Shown here one piece after another: positions 37,701 to 52,086 of a stretch of DNA of 64,000 nt (position 1 is its first letter; each line of letters opens with the position of its first letter). The translations under genes were made by a program, and so were the position numbers. Under the pieces are notes generated by a model. That model was not told where the DNA came from. It did not search any database and saw nothing but the letters and a program-made list of their open reading frames with translations. The stretch is from Costus lasius (taxonomy: Eukaryota > Streptophyta > Magnoliopsida > Zingiberales > Costaceae): assembly GCA_027563935.2 (NCBI GenBank), contig JANVAS020000231.1, positions 12,356,001 through 12,420,000 on the forward strand, written 5' to 3'.

Positions 37701-40700
37701 AAATCAATATTACCACAGAGATCAAAATCGAATTTAAGATGAATATTAGGAGTAAGATAAAGTTGAAGATTATAAGATTAAAACTGAAATCTGAGATCAA
37801 AATGAAAATGAAGATAATTATCAAGAATAAGATCAATGTTATAATTAAGAATGAGAATGTGATAAATGACAATTAAAGCTTATAATCGAGTTCAAAATTT
37901 TCATCATGATTAGATTAATATCAATATCAATAACAATATTAAGATTGAAGACCAAGATTACAAACAAGATCAAAATCGAGTTTAAGATTAAGAAAAGAAG
38001 ATAAAGATGAATAGCATAAGATTAAGTTTGAAAACATGATTAAAATCATGATCAACATCATGATCGTGGACAAAATCAATATTAAATGAATATTGCAAAA
38101 TGATAAACATCAAATATGGATCATAATCAAGATCAACATCCTCATCATTAAAATATTAAGATAAATATAAATATTAATATCAAAGATTGGAAATCAATAT
38201 TACCACAGAGATCAAAATCGAATTTAAGATGAATATTAGGAGTAAGATAAAGTTGAAGATTATAAGATTAAAACTGAAATCTGAGATCAAAATGAAAATG
38301 AAGATAATTATCAAGAATAAGATCAATGTTATAATTAAGAATGAGAATGTGATAAATGACAATTAAAGCTTATAATCGAGTTCAAAATTTTCATCATGAT
38401 TAGATTAATATCAATATCAATAACAATATCAAGATTGAAGACCAAGATTACAAACAAGATCAAAATCGAGTTTAAGATTAAGAAAAGAAGATAAAGATGA
38501 ATATCATAAGATTAAGTTTGAAAACAAGATTAAAATCATGATCAACATCATGATCGTGGACAAAATCAATATTAAATGAATATTGCAAAATGATAAACAT
38601 CAAATATGGATCATAATCAAGATCAACATCCTCATCATTAAAATATCAAGATAAATATAAATATTAATATCAAAGATTGGAAATCAATATTACCACAGAG
38701 ATCAAAATCGAGTTTAAGATGAATATTAGGAGTAAGATAAAGTTGAAGATTATAAGATTAAAACTGAAATCTGAGATCAAAATGAAAATGAAGATAATTA
38801 TCAAGAATAAGATCAATGTTATAATTAAGAATGAGAATATGATAAATGACAATTAAAGCTTATAATCGAGTTCAAAATTTTCATCATGATTAGATTAATA
38901 TCAATATCAATAACAATATCAAGATTGAAGACCAAGATTACAAACAAGATCAAAATCGAGTTTAAGATTAAGATTAAAAAGAAGATAAAGATGAATATTA
39001 TAAGAAGAAGTTTGAAAAAATGATTAAAATCATGATCAACATCATGATCTTGGACAAAATCAATATTAAATTAATATTGCAAAATGATAAACATCAAATA
39101 TGGATCATAATCAAGATCAACATCCTCATCATTAAAATATTAAGATAAATATAAATATTAATATCAAAGATTGGAAATCAATATTACCACAGAGATCAAA
39201 ATCGAATTTAAGATGAATATTAGGAGTAAGATAAAGTTGAAGATTATAAGATTAAAACTGAAATCTGAGATCAAAATGAAAATGAAGATAATTATCAAGA
39301 ATAAGATCAATGTTATAATTAAGAATGAGAATATGATAAATGACAATTAAAGCTTATAATCGAGTTCAAAATTTTCATCATGATTAGATAAATATCAATA
39401 TCAATAACAATATTAAGATTAAAGACCAAGATTACAAACAAGATCAAAATCGAGTTTAAGATTAAGAAAAGAAGATAAAGATGAATATCATAAGATTAAG
39501 TTTGAAAACAAGATTAAAATCATGATCAACATCATGATCGTGGACAAAATCAATATTAAATTAATATTGCAAAATGATAACCATCAAATATGGATCATAA
39601 TCAAGATCAACATCCTCATCATTAAAATATCAAGATAAATATAAATATTAATATCAAAGATTGGAAATCAATATTACCACAGAGATCAAAATCGAATTTA
39701 AGATGAATATTAGGAGTAAGATAAAGTTGAAGATTATAAGATTAAAACTGAAATCTGAGATCAAAATGAAAATGAAGATAATTATCAAGAATAAGATCAA
39801 TGTTATAATTAAGAATGAGAATGTGATAAATGACAATTAAAGCTTATAATCGAGTTCAAAATTTTCATCATGATTAGATTAATATCAATATCAATAACAA
39901 TATTAAGATTGAAGACCAAGATTACAAACAAGATCAAAATCGAGTTTAAGATTAAGAAAAGAAGATAAAGATGAATAGCATAAGATTAAGTTTGAAAACA
40001 TGATTAAAATCATGATCAACATCATGATCGTGGACAAAATCAATATTAAATGAATATTGCAAAATGATAAACATCAAATATGGATCATAATCAAGATCAA
40101 CATCCTCATCATTAAAATATTAAGATAAATATAAATATTAATATCAAAGATTGGAAATCAATATTACCACAGAGATCAAAATCGAATTTAAGATGAATAT
40201 TAGGAGTAAGATAAAGTTGAAGATTATAAGATTAAAACTGAAATCTGAGATCAAAATGAAAATGAAGATAATTATCAAGAATAAGATCAATGTTATAATT
40301 AAGAATGAGAATGTGATAAATGACAATTAAAGCTTATAATCGAGTTCAAAATTTTCATCATGATTAGATTAATATCAATATCAATAACAATATCAAGATT
40401 GAAGACCAAGATTACAAACAAGATCAAAATCGAGTTTAAGATTAAGAAAAGAAGATAAAGATGAATATCATAAGATTAAGTTTGAAAACAAGATTAAAAT
40501 CATGATCAACATCATGATCGTGGACAAAATCAATATTAAATGAATATTGCAAAATGATAAACATCAAATATGGATCATAATCAAGATCAACATCCTCATC
40601 ATTAAAATATCAAGATAAATATAAATATTAATATCAAAGATTGGAAATCAATATTACCACAGAGATCAAAATCGAGTTTAAGATGAATATTAGGAGTAAG

Positions 40701-41617
40701 ATAAAGTTGAAGATTATAAGATTAAAACTGAAATCTGAGATCAAAATGAAAATGAAGATAATTATCAAGAATAAGATCAATGTTATAATTAAGAATGAGA
40801 ATATGATAAATGACAATTAAAGCTTATAATCGAGTTCAAAATTTTCATCATGATTAGATTAATATCAATATCAATAACAATATCAAGATTGAAGACCAAG
40901 ATTACAAACAAGATCAAAATCGAGTTTAAGATTAAGATTAAAAAGAAGATAAAGATGAATATCATAAGAAGAAGTTTGAAAAAATGATTAAAATCATGAT
41001 CAACATCATGATCTTGGACAAAATCAATATTAAATTAATATTGCAAAATGATAAACATCAAATATGGATCATAATCAAGATCAACATCCTCATCATTAAA
41101 ATATTAAGATAAATATAAATATTAATATCAAAGATTGGAAATCAATATTACCACAGAGATCAAAATCGAATTTAAGATGAATATTAGGAGTAAGATAAAG
41201 TTGAAGATTATAAGATTAAAACTGAAATCTGAGATCAAAATGAAAATGAAGATAATTATCAAGAATAAGATCAATGTTATAATTAAGAATGAGAATATGA
41301 TAAATGACAATTAAAGCTTATAATCGAGTTCAAAATTTTCATCATGATTAGATTAATATCAATATCAATAACAATATTAAGATTAAAGACCAAGATTACA
41401 AACAAGATCAAAATCGAGTTTAAGATTAAGAAAAGAAGATAAAGATGAATATCATAAGATTAAGTTTGAAAACAAGATTAAAATCATGATCAACATCATG
41501 ATCGTGGACAAAATCAATATTAAATTAATATTGCAAAATGATAACCATCAAATATGGATCATAATCAAGATCAACATCCTCATCATTAAAATATCAAGAT
41601 AAATATAAATATTAATA
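33762..41617 (+). repeat. Tetrameric higher-order repeat, 1964 bp, four units
   Basis: Units 33762-35725, 35726-37689, 37690-39653 and 39654-41617 each contain four monomers of 490, 490, 494 and 490 bp with a fixed order of variants: gtgata types A and B, cgagttt type C with the +4-bp marker, then D with gattaaagacc. A fifth unit begins at 41618 but loses the pattern within its third monomer. Units look almost identical by eye; examples of private changes are atgaatatta near 38995 and gattagataa near 39385. Confidence 0.92.
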
Positions 41618-42597
41618 TCAAAGATTGGAAATCAATATTACCACAGAGATCAAAATCGAATTTAAGATGAATATTAGGAGTAAGATAAAGTTGAAGATTA
41701 TAAGATTAAAACTGAAATCTGAGATCAAAATGAAAATGAAGATAATTATCAAGAATAAGATCAATGTTATAATTAAGAATGAGAATGTGATAAATGACAA
41801 TTAAAGCTTATAATCGAGTTCAAAATTTTCATCATGATTAGATTAATATCAATATCAATAACAATATTAAGATTGAAGACCAAGATTACAAACAAGATCA
41901 AAATCGAGTTTAAGATTAAGAAAAGAAGATAAAGATGAATAGCATAAGATTAAGTTTGAAAACATGATTAAAATCATGATCAACATCATGATCGTGGACA
42001 AAATCAATATTAAATGAATATTGCAAAATGATAAACATCAAATATGGATCATAATCAAGATCAACATCCTCATCATTAAAATATTAAGATAAATATAAAT
42101 ATTAATATCAAAGATTGGAAATCAATATTACCACAGAGATCAAAATCGAATTTAAGATGAATATTAGGAGTAAGATAAAGTTGAAGATTATAAGATTAAA
42201 ACTGAAATCTGAGATCAAAATGAAAATGAAGATAATTATCAAGAATAAGATCAATGTTATAATTAAGAATGAGAATGTGATAAATGACAATTAAAGCTTA
42301 TAATCGAGTTCAAAATTTTCATCATGATTAGATTAATATCAATATCAATAACAATATCAAGATTGAAGACCAAGATTACAAACAAGATCAAAATCGAGTT
42401 TAAGATTAAGAAAAGAAGATAAAGATGAATATCATAAGATTAAGTTTGAAAACAAGATTAAAATCATGATCAACATCATGATCGTGGACAAAATCAATAT
42501 TAAATGAATATTGCAAAATGATAAACATCAAATATGGATCATAATCAAGATCAACATCCTCATCATTAAAATATCAAGATAAATATAAATATTAATA

Positions 42598-45500
42598 TCA
42601 AAGATTGGAAATCAATATTACCACAGAGATCAAAATCGAGTTTAAGATGAATATTAGGAGTAAGATAAAGTTGAAGATTATAAGATTAAAACTGAAATCT
42701 GAGATCAAAATGAAAATGAAGATAATTATCAAGAATAAGATCAATGTTATAATTAAGAATGAGAATATGATAAATGACAATTAAAGCTTATAATCGAGTT
42801 CAAAATTTTCATCATGATTAGATTAATATCAATATCAATAACAATATTAAGATTGAAGACCAAGATTACAAACAAGATCAAAATCTAGTTTAAGATTAAG
42901 AAAAGAAGATAAAGATGAATAGCATAAGATTAAGTTTGAAAACATGATTAAAATCATGATCAACATCATGATCGTGGACAAAATCAATATTAAATGAATA
43001 TTGCAAAATGATAAACATCAAATATGGATCATAATCAAGATCAACATCCTCATCATTAAAATATCAAGATAAATATAAATATTAATATCAAAGATTGGAA
43101 ATCAATATTACCACAGAGATCAAAATCGAATTTAAGATGAATATTAGGAGTAAGATAAAGTTGAAGATTATAAGATTAAAACTGAAATCTGAGATCAAAA
43201 TGAAAATGAAGATAATTATCAAGAATAAGATCAATGTTATAATTAAGAATGAGAATGTGATAAATGACAATTAAAGCTTATAATCGAGTTAAAAATTTTC
43301 ATCATGATTAGATTAACATCAATATCAATAACAATATCAGATTGAAGACCAAGATTACAAACAAGATCAAAATCGAGTTTAAGATTAAGAAAAGAAGATA
43401 AAGATGAATATCATAAGATTAAGTTTGAAAACAAGATTAAAATCATGATCAACATCATGATCGTGGACAAAATCAATATTAAATGAATATTGCAAAATGA
43501 TAAACATCAAATATGGATCATAATCAAGATCAACATCCTCATCATTAAAATATCAAGATAAATATAAATATTAATATCAAAGATTGGAAATCAATATTAC
43601 CACAGAGATCAAAATCGAGTTTAAGATGAATATTAGGAGTAAGATAAAGTTGAAGATTATAAGATTAAAACTGAAATCTGAGATCAAAATGAAAATGAAG
43701 ATAATTATCAAGAATAAGATCAATGTTATAATTAAGAATGAGAATATGATAAATGACAATTAAAACTTATAATCGAGTTCAAAATTTTCATCATGATTAG
43801 ATTAATATCAATATCAATAACAATATTAAGATTGAAGACCAAGATTACAAACAAGATCAAAATCGAGTTTAAGATTAAGAAAAGAAGATAAAGATGAATA
43901 TCATAAGATTAAGTTTGAAAACATGATTAAAATCATGATCAACATCATGATCGTGGACAAAATCAATATTAAATGAATATTGCAAAATGATAAACATCAA
44001 ATATGGATCATAATCAAGATCAACATCCTCATCATTAAAATATCAAGATAAATATAAATATTAATATCAAAGATTGGAAATCAATATTACCACAGAGATC
44101 AAAATCGAATTTAAGATGAATATTAGGAGTAAGATAAAGTTGAAGATTATAAGATTAAAACTGAAATCTGAGATCAAAATGAAAATGAAGATAATTATCA
44201 AGAATAAGATCAATGTTATAATTAAGAATGAGAATGTGATAAATGACAATTAAAGCTTATAATCGAGTTCAAAATTTTCATCATGATTAGATTAACATCA
44301 ATATCAATAACAATATCAGATTGAAGACCAAGATTACAAACAAGATCAAAATCGAGTTTAAGATTAAGAAAAGAAGATAAAGATGAATATCATAAGATTA
44401 AGTTTGAAAACAAGATTAAAATCATGATCAACATCATGATCGTGGACAAAATCAATATTAAATGAATATTGCAAAATGATAAACATCAAATATGGATCAT
44501 AATCAAGATCAACATCCTCATCATTAAAATATCAAGATAAATATAAATATTAATATCAAAGATTGGAAATCAATATTACCACAGAGATCAAAATCGAGTT
44601 TAAGATGAATATTAGGAGTAAGATAAAGTTGAAGATTATAAGATTAAAACTGAAATCTGAGATCAAAATGAAAATGAAGATAATTATCAAGAATAAGATC
44701 AATGTTATAATTAAGAATGAGAATATGATAAATGACAATTAAAGCTTATAATCGAGTTCAAAATTTTCGTCATGATTAGATTAATATCAATATCAATAAC
44801 AATATTAAGATTGAAGACCAAGATTACAAACAAGATCAAAATCGAGTTTAAGATTAAGAAAAGAAGATAAAGATGAATATCATAAGATTAAGTTTGAAAA
44901 CATGATTAAAATCATGATCAACATCATGATCGTGGACAAAATCAATATTAAATGAATATTGCAAAATGATAAACATCAAATATGGATCATAATCAAGATC
45001 AACATCCTCATCATTAAAATATCAAGATAAATATAAATATTAATATCAAAGATTGGAAATCAATATTACCACAGAGATCAAAATCAAATTTAAGATGAAT
45101 ATTAGGAGTAAGATAAAGTTGAAGATTATAAGATTAAAACTGAAATCTGAGATCAAAATGAAAATGAAGATAATTATCAAGAATAAGATCAATGTTATAA
45201 TTAAGAATGAGAATGTGATAAATGACAATTAAAGCTTATAATCGAGTTCAAAATTTTCATCATGATTAGATTAATATCAATATCAATAACAATATCAAGA
45301 TTGAAGACCAAGATTACAAACAAGATCAAAATCGAGTTTAAGATTAAGAAAAGAAGATAAAGATGAATATCATTAGATTAAGTTTGAAAACAAGATTAAA
45401 ATCATGATCAACATCATGATCGTGGACAAAATCAATATTAAATGAATATTGCAAAATGATAAACATCAAATATGGATCATAATCAAGATCAACATCCTCA

Positions 45501-46515
45501 TCATTAAAATATCAAGATAAATATAAATATTAATATCAAAGATTGGAAATCAATATTACCACAGAGATCAAAATCGAGTTTAAGATGAATATTAGGAGTA
45601 AGATAAAGTTGAAGATTATAAGATTAAAACTGAAATCTGAGATCAAAATGAAAATGAAGATAATTATCAAGAATAAGATCAATGTTATAATTAAGAATGA
45701 GAATATGATAAATGACAATTAAAGCTTATAATCGAGTTCAAAATTTTCATCATGATTAGATTAATATCAATATCAATAACAATATTAAGATTGAAGACCA
45801 AGATTACAAACAAGATCAAAATCGAGTTTAAGATTAAGAAAAGAAGATAAAGATGAATATCATAAGATTAAGTTTGAAAACATGATTAAAATCATGATCA
45901 ACATCATGATCGTGGACAAAATCAATATTAAATGAATATTGCAAAATGATAAACATCAAATATGGATCATAATCAAGATCAACATCCTCATCATTAAAAT
46001 ATCAAGATAAATATAAATATTAATATCAAAGATTGGAAATCAATATTACCACAGAGATCAAAATCGAATTTAAGATGAATATTAGGAGTAAGATAAAGTT
46101 GAAGATTATAAGATTAAAACTGAAATCTGAGATCAAAATGAAAATAAAGATAATTATCAAGAATAAGATCAATGTTATAATTAAGAATGAGAATGTGATA
46201 AATGACAATTAAAGCTTATAATCGAGTTCAAAATTTTCATCATGATTAGATTAATATCAATATCAATAACAATATCAAGATTGAAGACCAAGATTACAAA
46301 CAAGATCAAAATCGAGTTTAAGATTAAGAAAAGAAGATAAAGATGAATATCATTAGATTAAGTTTGAAAACAAGATTAAAATCATGATCAACATCATGAT
46401 CGTGGACAAAATCAATATTAAATGAATATTGCAAAATGATAAACATCAAATATGGATCATAATCAAGATCAACATCCTCATCATTAAAATATCAAGATAA
46501 ATATAAATATTAATA
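42598..46515 (+). repeat. Dimeric higher-order repeat, about 980 bp, four units
   Basis: cgagttt/gagaatatga monomers alternate with cgaattt/gagaatgtga monomers at 42598, 43577, 44556 and 45536. The first two dimers are 979 bp and share both a 1-bp deletion (caatatcagattg) and gattaacatc. The next two are 980 bp and share cattagatt. The alternation continues less regularly to about 48.5 kb. Confidence 0.85.
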
Positions 46516-49500
46516 TCAAAGATTTGAAATCAATATTACCACAGAGATCAAAATCGAATATAAGATGAATATTAGGAGTAAGATAAAGTTGAAGATTATA
46601 AGATTAAAACTGAAATCTGAGATCAAAATGAAAATGAAGATAATTATCAAGAATAAGATCAATGTTATAATTAAGAATGAGAATGTGATAAATGACAATT
46701 AAAGCTTATAATCGAGTTCAAAATTTTCATCATGATTAGATTAATATCAATATCAATAACAATATCAAGATTGAAGACCAAGATTACAAACAAGATCAAA
46801 ATCGAGTTTAAGATTAAGAAAAGAAGATAAAGATGAATATCATTAGATTAAGTTTGAAAACAAGATTAAAATCATGATCAACATCATGATCGTGGACAAA
46901 ATCAATATTAAATGAATATTGCAAAATGATAAACATCAAATATGGATCATAATCAAGATCAACATCCTCATCATTAAAATATCAAGATAAATATAAATAT
47001 TAATATCAAAGATTGGAAATCAATATTACCACAGAGATCAAAATCGAGTTTAAGATGAATATTAGGAGTAAGATAAAGTTGAAGATTATAAGATTAAAAC
47101 TGAAATCTGAGATCAAAATGAAAATGAAGATAATTATCAAGAATAAGATCAATGTTATAATTAAGAATGAGAATATGATAAATGACAATTAAAGCTTATA
47201 ATCGAGTTCAAAATTTTCATCATGATTAGATTAATATCAATATCAATAACAATATTAAGATTGAAGACCAAGATTACAAACAAGATCAAAATCGAGTTTA
47301 AGATTAAGAAAAGAAGATAAAGATGAATATCATAAGATTAAGTTTGAAAACATGATTAAAATCATGATCAACATCATGATCGTGGACAAAATCAATATTA
47401 AATGAATATTGCAAAATGATAAACATCAAATATGGATCATAATCAAGATCAACATCCTCATCATTAAAATATCAAGATAAATATAAATATTAATATCAAA
47501 GATTGGAAATCAATATTACCACAGAGATCAAAATCGAGTTTAAGATGAATATTAGGAGTAAGATAAAGTTGAAGATTATAAGATTAAAACTGAAATCTGA
47601 GATCAAAATGAAAATGAAGATAATTATCAAGAATAAGATCAATGTTATAATTAAGAATGAGAATATGATAAATGACAATTAAAGCTTATAATCGAGTTCA
47701 AAATTTTCATCATGATTAGATTAATATCAATATCAATAACAATATTAAGATTGAAGACCAAGATTACAAACAAGATCAAAATCGAGTTTAAGATTAAGAA
47801 AAGAAGATAAAGATGAATATCATAAGATTAAGTTTGAAAACATGATTAAAATCATGATCAACATCATGATCGTGGACAAAATCAATATTAAATGAATATT
47901 GCAAAATGATAAACATCAAATATGGATCATAATCAAGATCAACATCCTCATCATTAAAATATCAAGATAAATATAAATATTAATATCAAAGATTGGAAAT
48001 CAATATTACCACAGAGATCAAAATCGAATTTAAGATGAATATTAGGAGTAAGATAAAGTTGAAGATTATAAGATTAAAACTGAAATCTGAGATCAAAATG
48101 AAAATGAAGATAATTATCAAGAATAAGATCAATGTTATAATTAAGAATGAGAATGTGATAAATGACAATTAAAGCTTATAATCGAGTTCAAAATTTTCAT
48201 CATGATTAGATTAATATCAATATCAATAACAATATCAAGATTGAAGACCAAGATTACAAACAAGATCAAAATCGAGTTTAAGATTAAGAAAAGAAGATAA
48301 AGATGAATATCATTAGATTAAGTTTGAAAACAAGATTAAAATCATCATCAACATCATGATCGTGGACAAAATCAATATTAAATGAATATTGCAAAATGAT
48401 AAACATCAAATATGGATCATAATCAAGATCAACATCCTCATCATTAAAATATCAAGATAAATATAAATATTAATATCAAAGATTGGAAATCAATATTACC
48501 ACAGAGATCAAAATCGAGTTTAAGATGAATATTAGGAGTAAGATAAAGTTGAAGATTATAAGATTAAAAATGAAATCTGAGATCAAAATGAAAATGAAGA
48601 TAATTATCAAGAATAAGATCAATGTTATAATTAAGAATGAGAATATGATAAATGACAATTAAAGCTTATAATCGAGTTCAAAATTTTCATCATGATTAGA
48701 TTAATATCAATATCAATAACAATATTAAGATTGAAGACCAAGATTACAAACAAGATCAAAATCGAGTTTAAGATTAAGAAAAGAAGATAAAGATGAATAT
48801 CATAAGATTAAGTTTGAAAACATGATTAAAATCATGATCAACATCATGATCGTGGACAAAATCAATATTAAATTAATATTGCAAAATGATAACCATCAAA
48901 TATGGATCATAATTAAGATCAACATCCTCATCATTAAAATATCAAGATAAATATAAATATTAATATCAAAGATTGGAAATCAATATTACCACAGATATCA
49001 AAATCGAATATAAGATGAATATTAGGAGTAAGATAAAGTTGAAGATTATAAGATTAAAACTGAAATCTGAGATCAAAATGAAAATGAAGAAAATTATCAA
49101 GAATAAGATCAATGTTATAATTAAGAATGAGAATGTGATAAATGACAATTAAAGCTTATAATCGAGTTCAAAATTTTCATCATGATTAGATTAATATCAA
49201 TATCAATAACAATATTAAGATTGAAGACTAAGATTACAAACAAGATCAAAATCGAGTTTAAGATTAAGAAAAGAAGATAAAGATGAATATCATAAGATTA
49301 AGTTTGAAAACAAGATTAAAATCATGATCAACATCATGATCGTGGACAAAATCAATATTAAATGAATATTGCAAAATGATAAACATCAAATATGGATCAT
49401 AATCAAGATCAACATCCTCATCATTAAAATATCAAGATAAATATAAATATTAATATCAAAGATTTGAAATCAATATTACCATAGAGATCAAAATCGAATA

Positions 49501-50138
49501 TAAGATGAATATTAGGAGTAAGATAAAGTTGAAGATTATAAGATTAAAACTGAAATCTGAGATCAAAATGAAAATGAAGATAATTATCAAGAATAAGATC
49601 AATGTTATAATTAAGAATGAGAATATGATAAATGACAATTAAAGCTTATAATCGAGTTCAAAATTTTCATCATGATTAGATTAATATCAATATCAATAAC
49701 AATATTAAGATTGAAGACCAAGATTACAAACAAGATCAAAATCGAGTTTAAGATTAAGAAAAGAAGATAAAGATGAATATCATAAGATTAAGTTTGAAAA
49801 CAAGATTAAAATCATGATCAACATCATGATCGTGGACAAAATCAATATTAAATGATTATTGCAAAATGATAAACATCAAATATGGATCATAATTAAGATC
49901 AACATCCTCATCATTAAAATATCAAGATAAATATAAATATTAATATCAAAGATTTGAAATCAATATTACCACAGAGATCAAAATCGAATATAAGATGAAT
50001 ATTAGGAGTAAGATAAAGTTGAAGATTATAAGATTAAAACTGAAATCTGAGATCAAAATGAAAATGAAGATAATTATCAAGAATAAGATCAATGTTATAA
50101 TTAAGAATGAGAATGTGATAAATGACAATTAAAGCTTA

Positions 50139-50143
50139 TAATC
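50139..50143 (+). repeat. Target-site duplication taatc, left copy (copia)
   Basis: taatc precedes the LTR start TGTTGGGG and recurs at 59290-59294 directly after the 3' LTR. Removing the element restores the satellite phrase cttataatcgagttc. Confidence 0.95.
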
Positions 50144-51822
50144 TGTTGGGGTATGCCCTTAAGGCTAATGTTTGAGGCCTTGGGATTGTATAAGTATCAT
50201 GTAATAAACTCTTAAGTTTATAAAGGCATGGTTATTATTCAGGTTGTTACCTTGTCTGCTGTAATAAGTGTACTTCTGAATAATGTCTCAAAGCTGTTCA
50301 GCTAGGCTGACAGGCTATATGTCCTTAGTCGAGATATCTTGGTGAACATGAGACAGCCTTGATATGATTGAGACTGATATGAGTGCTAATCTTATAGGAT
50401 GCTTCGAGCATGGAATAAGATGTAGACTCATGGGTACATTGGATGTACTGGACAGACCCTACTCGGATATTCCATTGCTTGTCACAATGTGAATGATCCT
50501 TGTAAGCACTAAGTGGCACATGTCCTTTGACTTGAGATCACTTATGTTTCTAAATGATGATTGTCATTGTTTTGAGGTAGTTCAATATCATTTGAAACAT
50601 AATGATTATAGACTATCTTGGATGGTGAGCTTGAGTCAGGTTAGGGCACTTGTGATAGATAAAGGATTGCCGTCTCCTTGTTTAAGGAGTGTGATGTTCT
50701 AAAGGGCCCCCCTATATGAGATGATTGAGGAAGTGTATGGCCATACCCAGATGACTATGTGCATCTGATCTAATCATGCTCATCGTATTGGAGTTACAGG
50801 CTTGACATGCTTGTCCAATAAGGACATCCAGTGGCAAAGGAATCATGCATGCCTAGTGAGTTGATTCACACTTATGCTGTGGTTGGGTGGAGTCTTGGAA
50901 GACTCTTTCCTTTATATCGGGAGACAGTGATGTGTTGCTAGATACCCCTCGCTGATCGTGATAACGTAAGTTATCGTTACCGACATTTAAAGGAAACCCT
51001 TAGGGTCGCACAATTTGATGATATGGCTACTTAAGTCAGATCGTGTGGACTGAATTGTTCGAGTTCAGTTTAAAGGAGATTAAACTCTGATTGTAAGTGA
51101 GATCCAGTCTGATCATGTTTGATTGATTAGGGCTTGAGATCGGTAAGCTTAGATCGAGAGTGTGGATGCTAGATCGAAGAGATCAAGAGCATTAAAAGGA
51201 TGAACGGTCAGATTTTGAACCTTAGGGTTTAATTTGGTCTGAACCGATTATTGGGCTGATTTGGTTTGGTCATTGGACCAATTGAATTGAACCGGCTCAC
51301 ATGTGAGCGCTTGGTTCATTTGAGAGGAGAGCTATGCGTTTGGTTCACTTCATGTGAACGCATAACGCAAGCTTTGATGACTTGCCATTTATGGCATTTC
51401 GGTTTGACAATTGTGATGAATGTCTCCACATTCGATCACAAGTTTGGCTAACGCTCCTCTCCATCATCTTGCTCTCGACGACACACACTTTCTTGTGTGG
51501 TGAAAGTGACGAGAAGAAAGATCGGCCAAGAGTTCATCATCTCCTTCATGCGATAAGACCCCTTGAAGCTTTTGCTAGCACAAAGTTGAGAAGGGAGTAG
51601 TCTTTGTCTTCTTGTGTGCGCACCTTTTGGAGGAGATCAACCTTGTTTTCTTCTTCCAAGCCGCCTTCCATCCATGGCAATGGTAAGATCATATCATGAT
51701 CTTAAGTTGGTTTAAGTTGATTATATAGTTCATATGCGATCTTTAGAAGCCCTTTTTCCGCATTGCATGCTAGAGTGCGCATGTATAGGGTTTCCCCCCC
51801 CCCCTTCGTAGGGGTTCCTACA
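50144..51822 (+). repeat. 5' LTR of the copia element (1679 bp)
   Basis: Begins TGTTGGGGTATGCC and ends GGGTTCCTACA, with TG...CA termini. It recurs at 57612-59289 at a constant 7468-bp offset. The only difference I saw is a run of 11 C here (51794-51804) against 10 C in the 3' copy. Short ORFs inside it duplicate those of the other LTR and have no recognisable product. Promoter and polyadenylation signals must lie here but are not clear enough to place. Confidence 0.95.
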
Positions 51823-51824
51823 AC

Positions 51825-51836
51825 TGGTATCAGAGC
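51825..51836 (+). other. Primer-binding site, initiator tRNA-Met (copia)
   Basis: tggtatcagagc lies two bases after the LTR end and is the full 12-base complement of the known plant initiator tRNA-Met 3' end. Confidence 0.93.
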
Positions 51837-51932
51837 TAGGCTCTCCATATGATCTATATGATTGCTAGAAGTGTTTGTGATCCATGCTTCTTGCGCTTAC
51901 TTGATGCTTTGTTTTCATGATGCATGGTTACA

Positions 51933-52016
51933 TTAACATGTAGATTGCGCTTGTATCATGTTAACATGTAGATTGCGCTTGTATCATGCTAACATGTAGA
52001 TTGCGCTTGTATCATG
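51933..52016 (+). repeat. 28-bp tandem repeat, three copies (copia leader)
   Basis: taacatgtagattgcgcttg recurs at 28-bp steps, with units starting at 51933, 51961 and 51989 and ending gtatcatg. Confidence 0.95.
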
Positions 52017-52025
52017 GGCTATGTA

Positions 52026-52086
52026 TGCGCTCCCCCTTGAAGGGGACCCCCTAAAGTTTGCGCTCCCCCTTGAAGGGGACCCCCTT
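52026..52086 (+). repeat. 33-bp tandem repeat, two copies (copia leader)
   Basis: tgcgctcccccttgaagggg starts at 52026 and 52059. Each copy contains the near-palindrome ccccttgaagggg, which could form a short hairpin. Confidence 0.9.

Larger units (their letters stand above)
14371..50143 (+). repeat. Satellite array, central block (about 72 monomer units)
   Basis: Same orientation and phase as the left block. Equivalent positions recur from 14836 to 49946 at steps of 490 bp, with exceptions of 488, 489, 491 and 494 bp and one truncated 296-bp unit. Variant positions (for example cgaattt/cgagttt/cgaatat/cgtattt and gagaatatga/gagaatgtga) recur in ordered patterns that define higher-order repeats, annotated separately. 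There are no genes, RNA genes or other insertions in this 35.8 kb. Confidence 0.97.

Noticed and set aside
14371..50143. Regularly spaced repeats that might be taken for a CRISPR array
   Set aside because: The repeat is about 490 bp, continuous and without unique spacers; the context is eukaryotic satellite with LTR elements.
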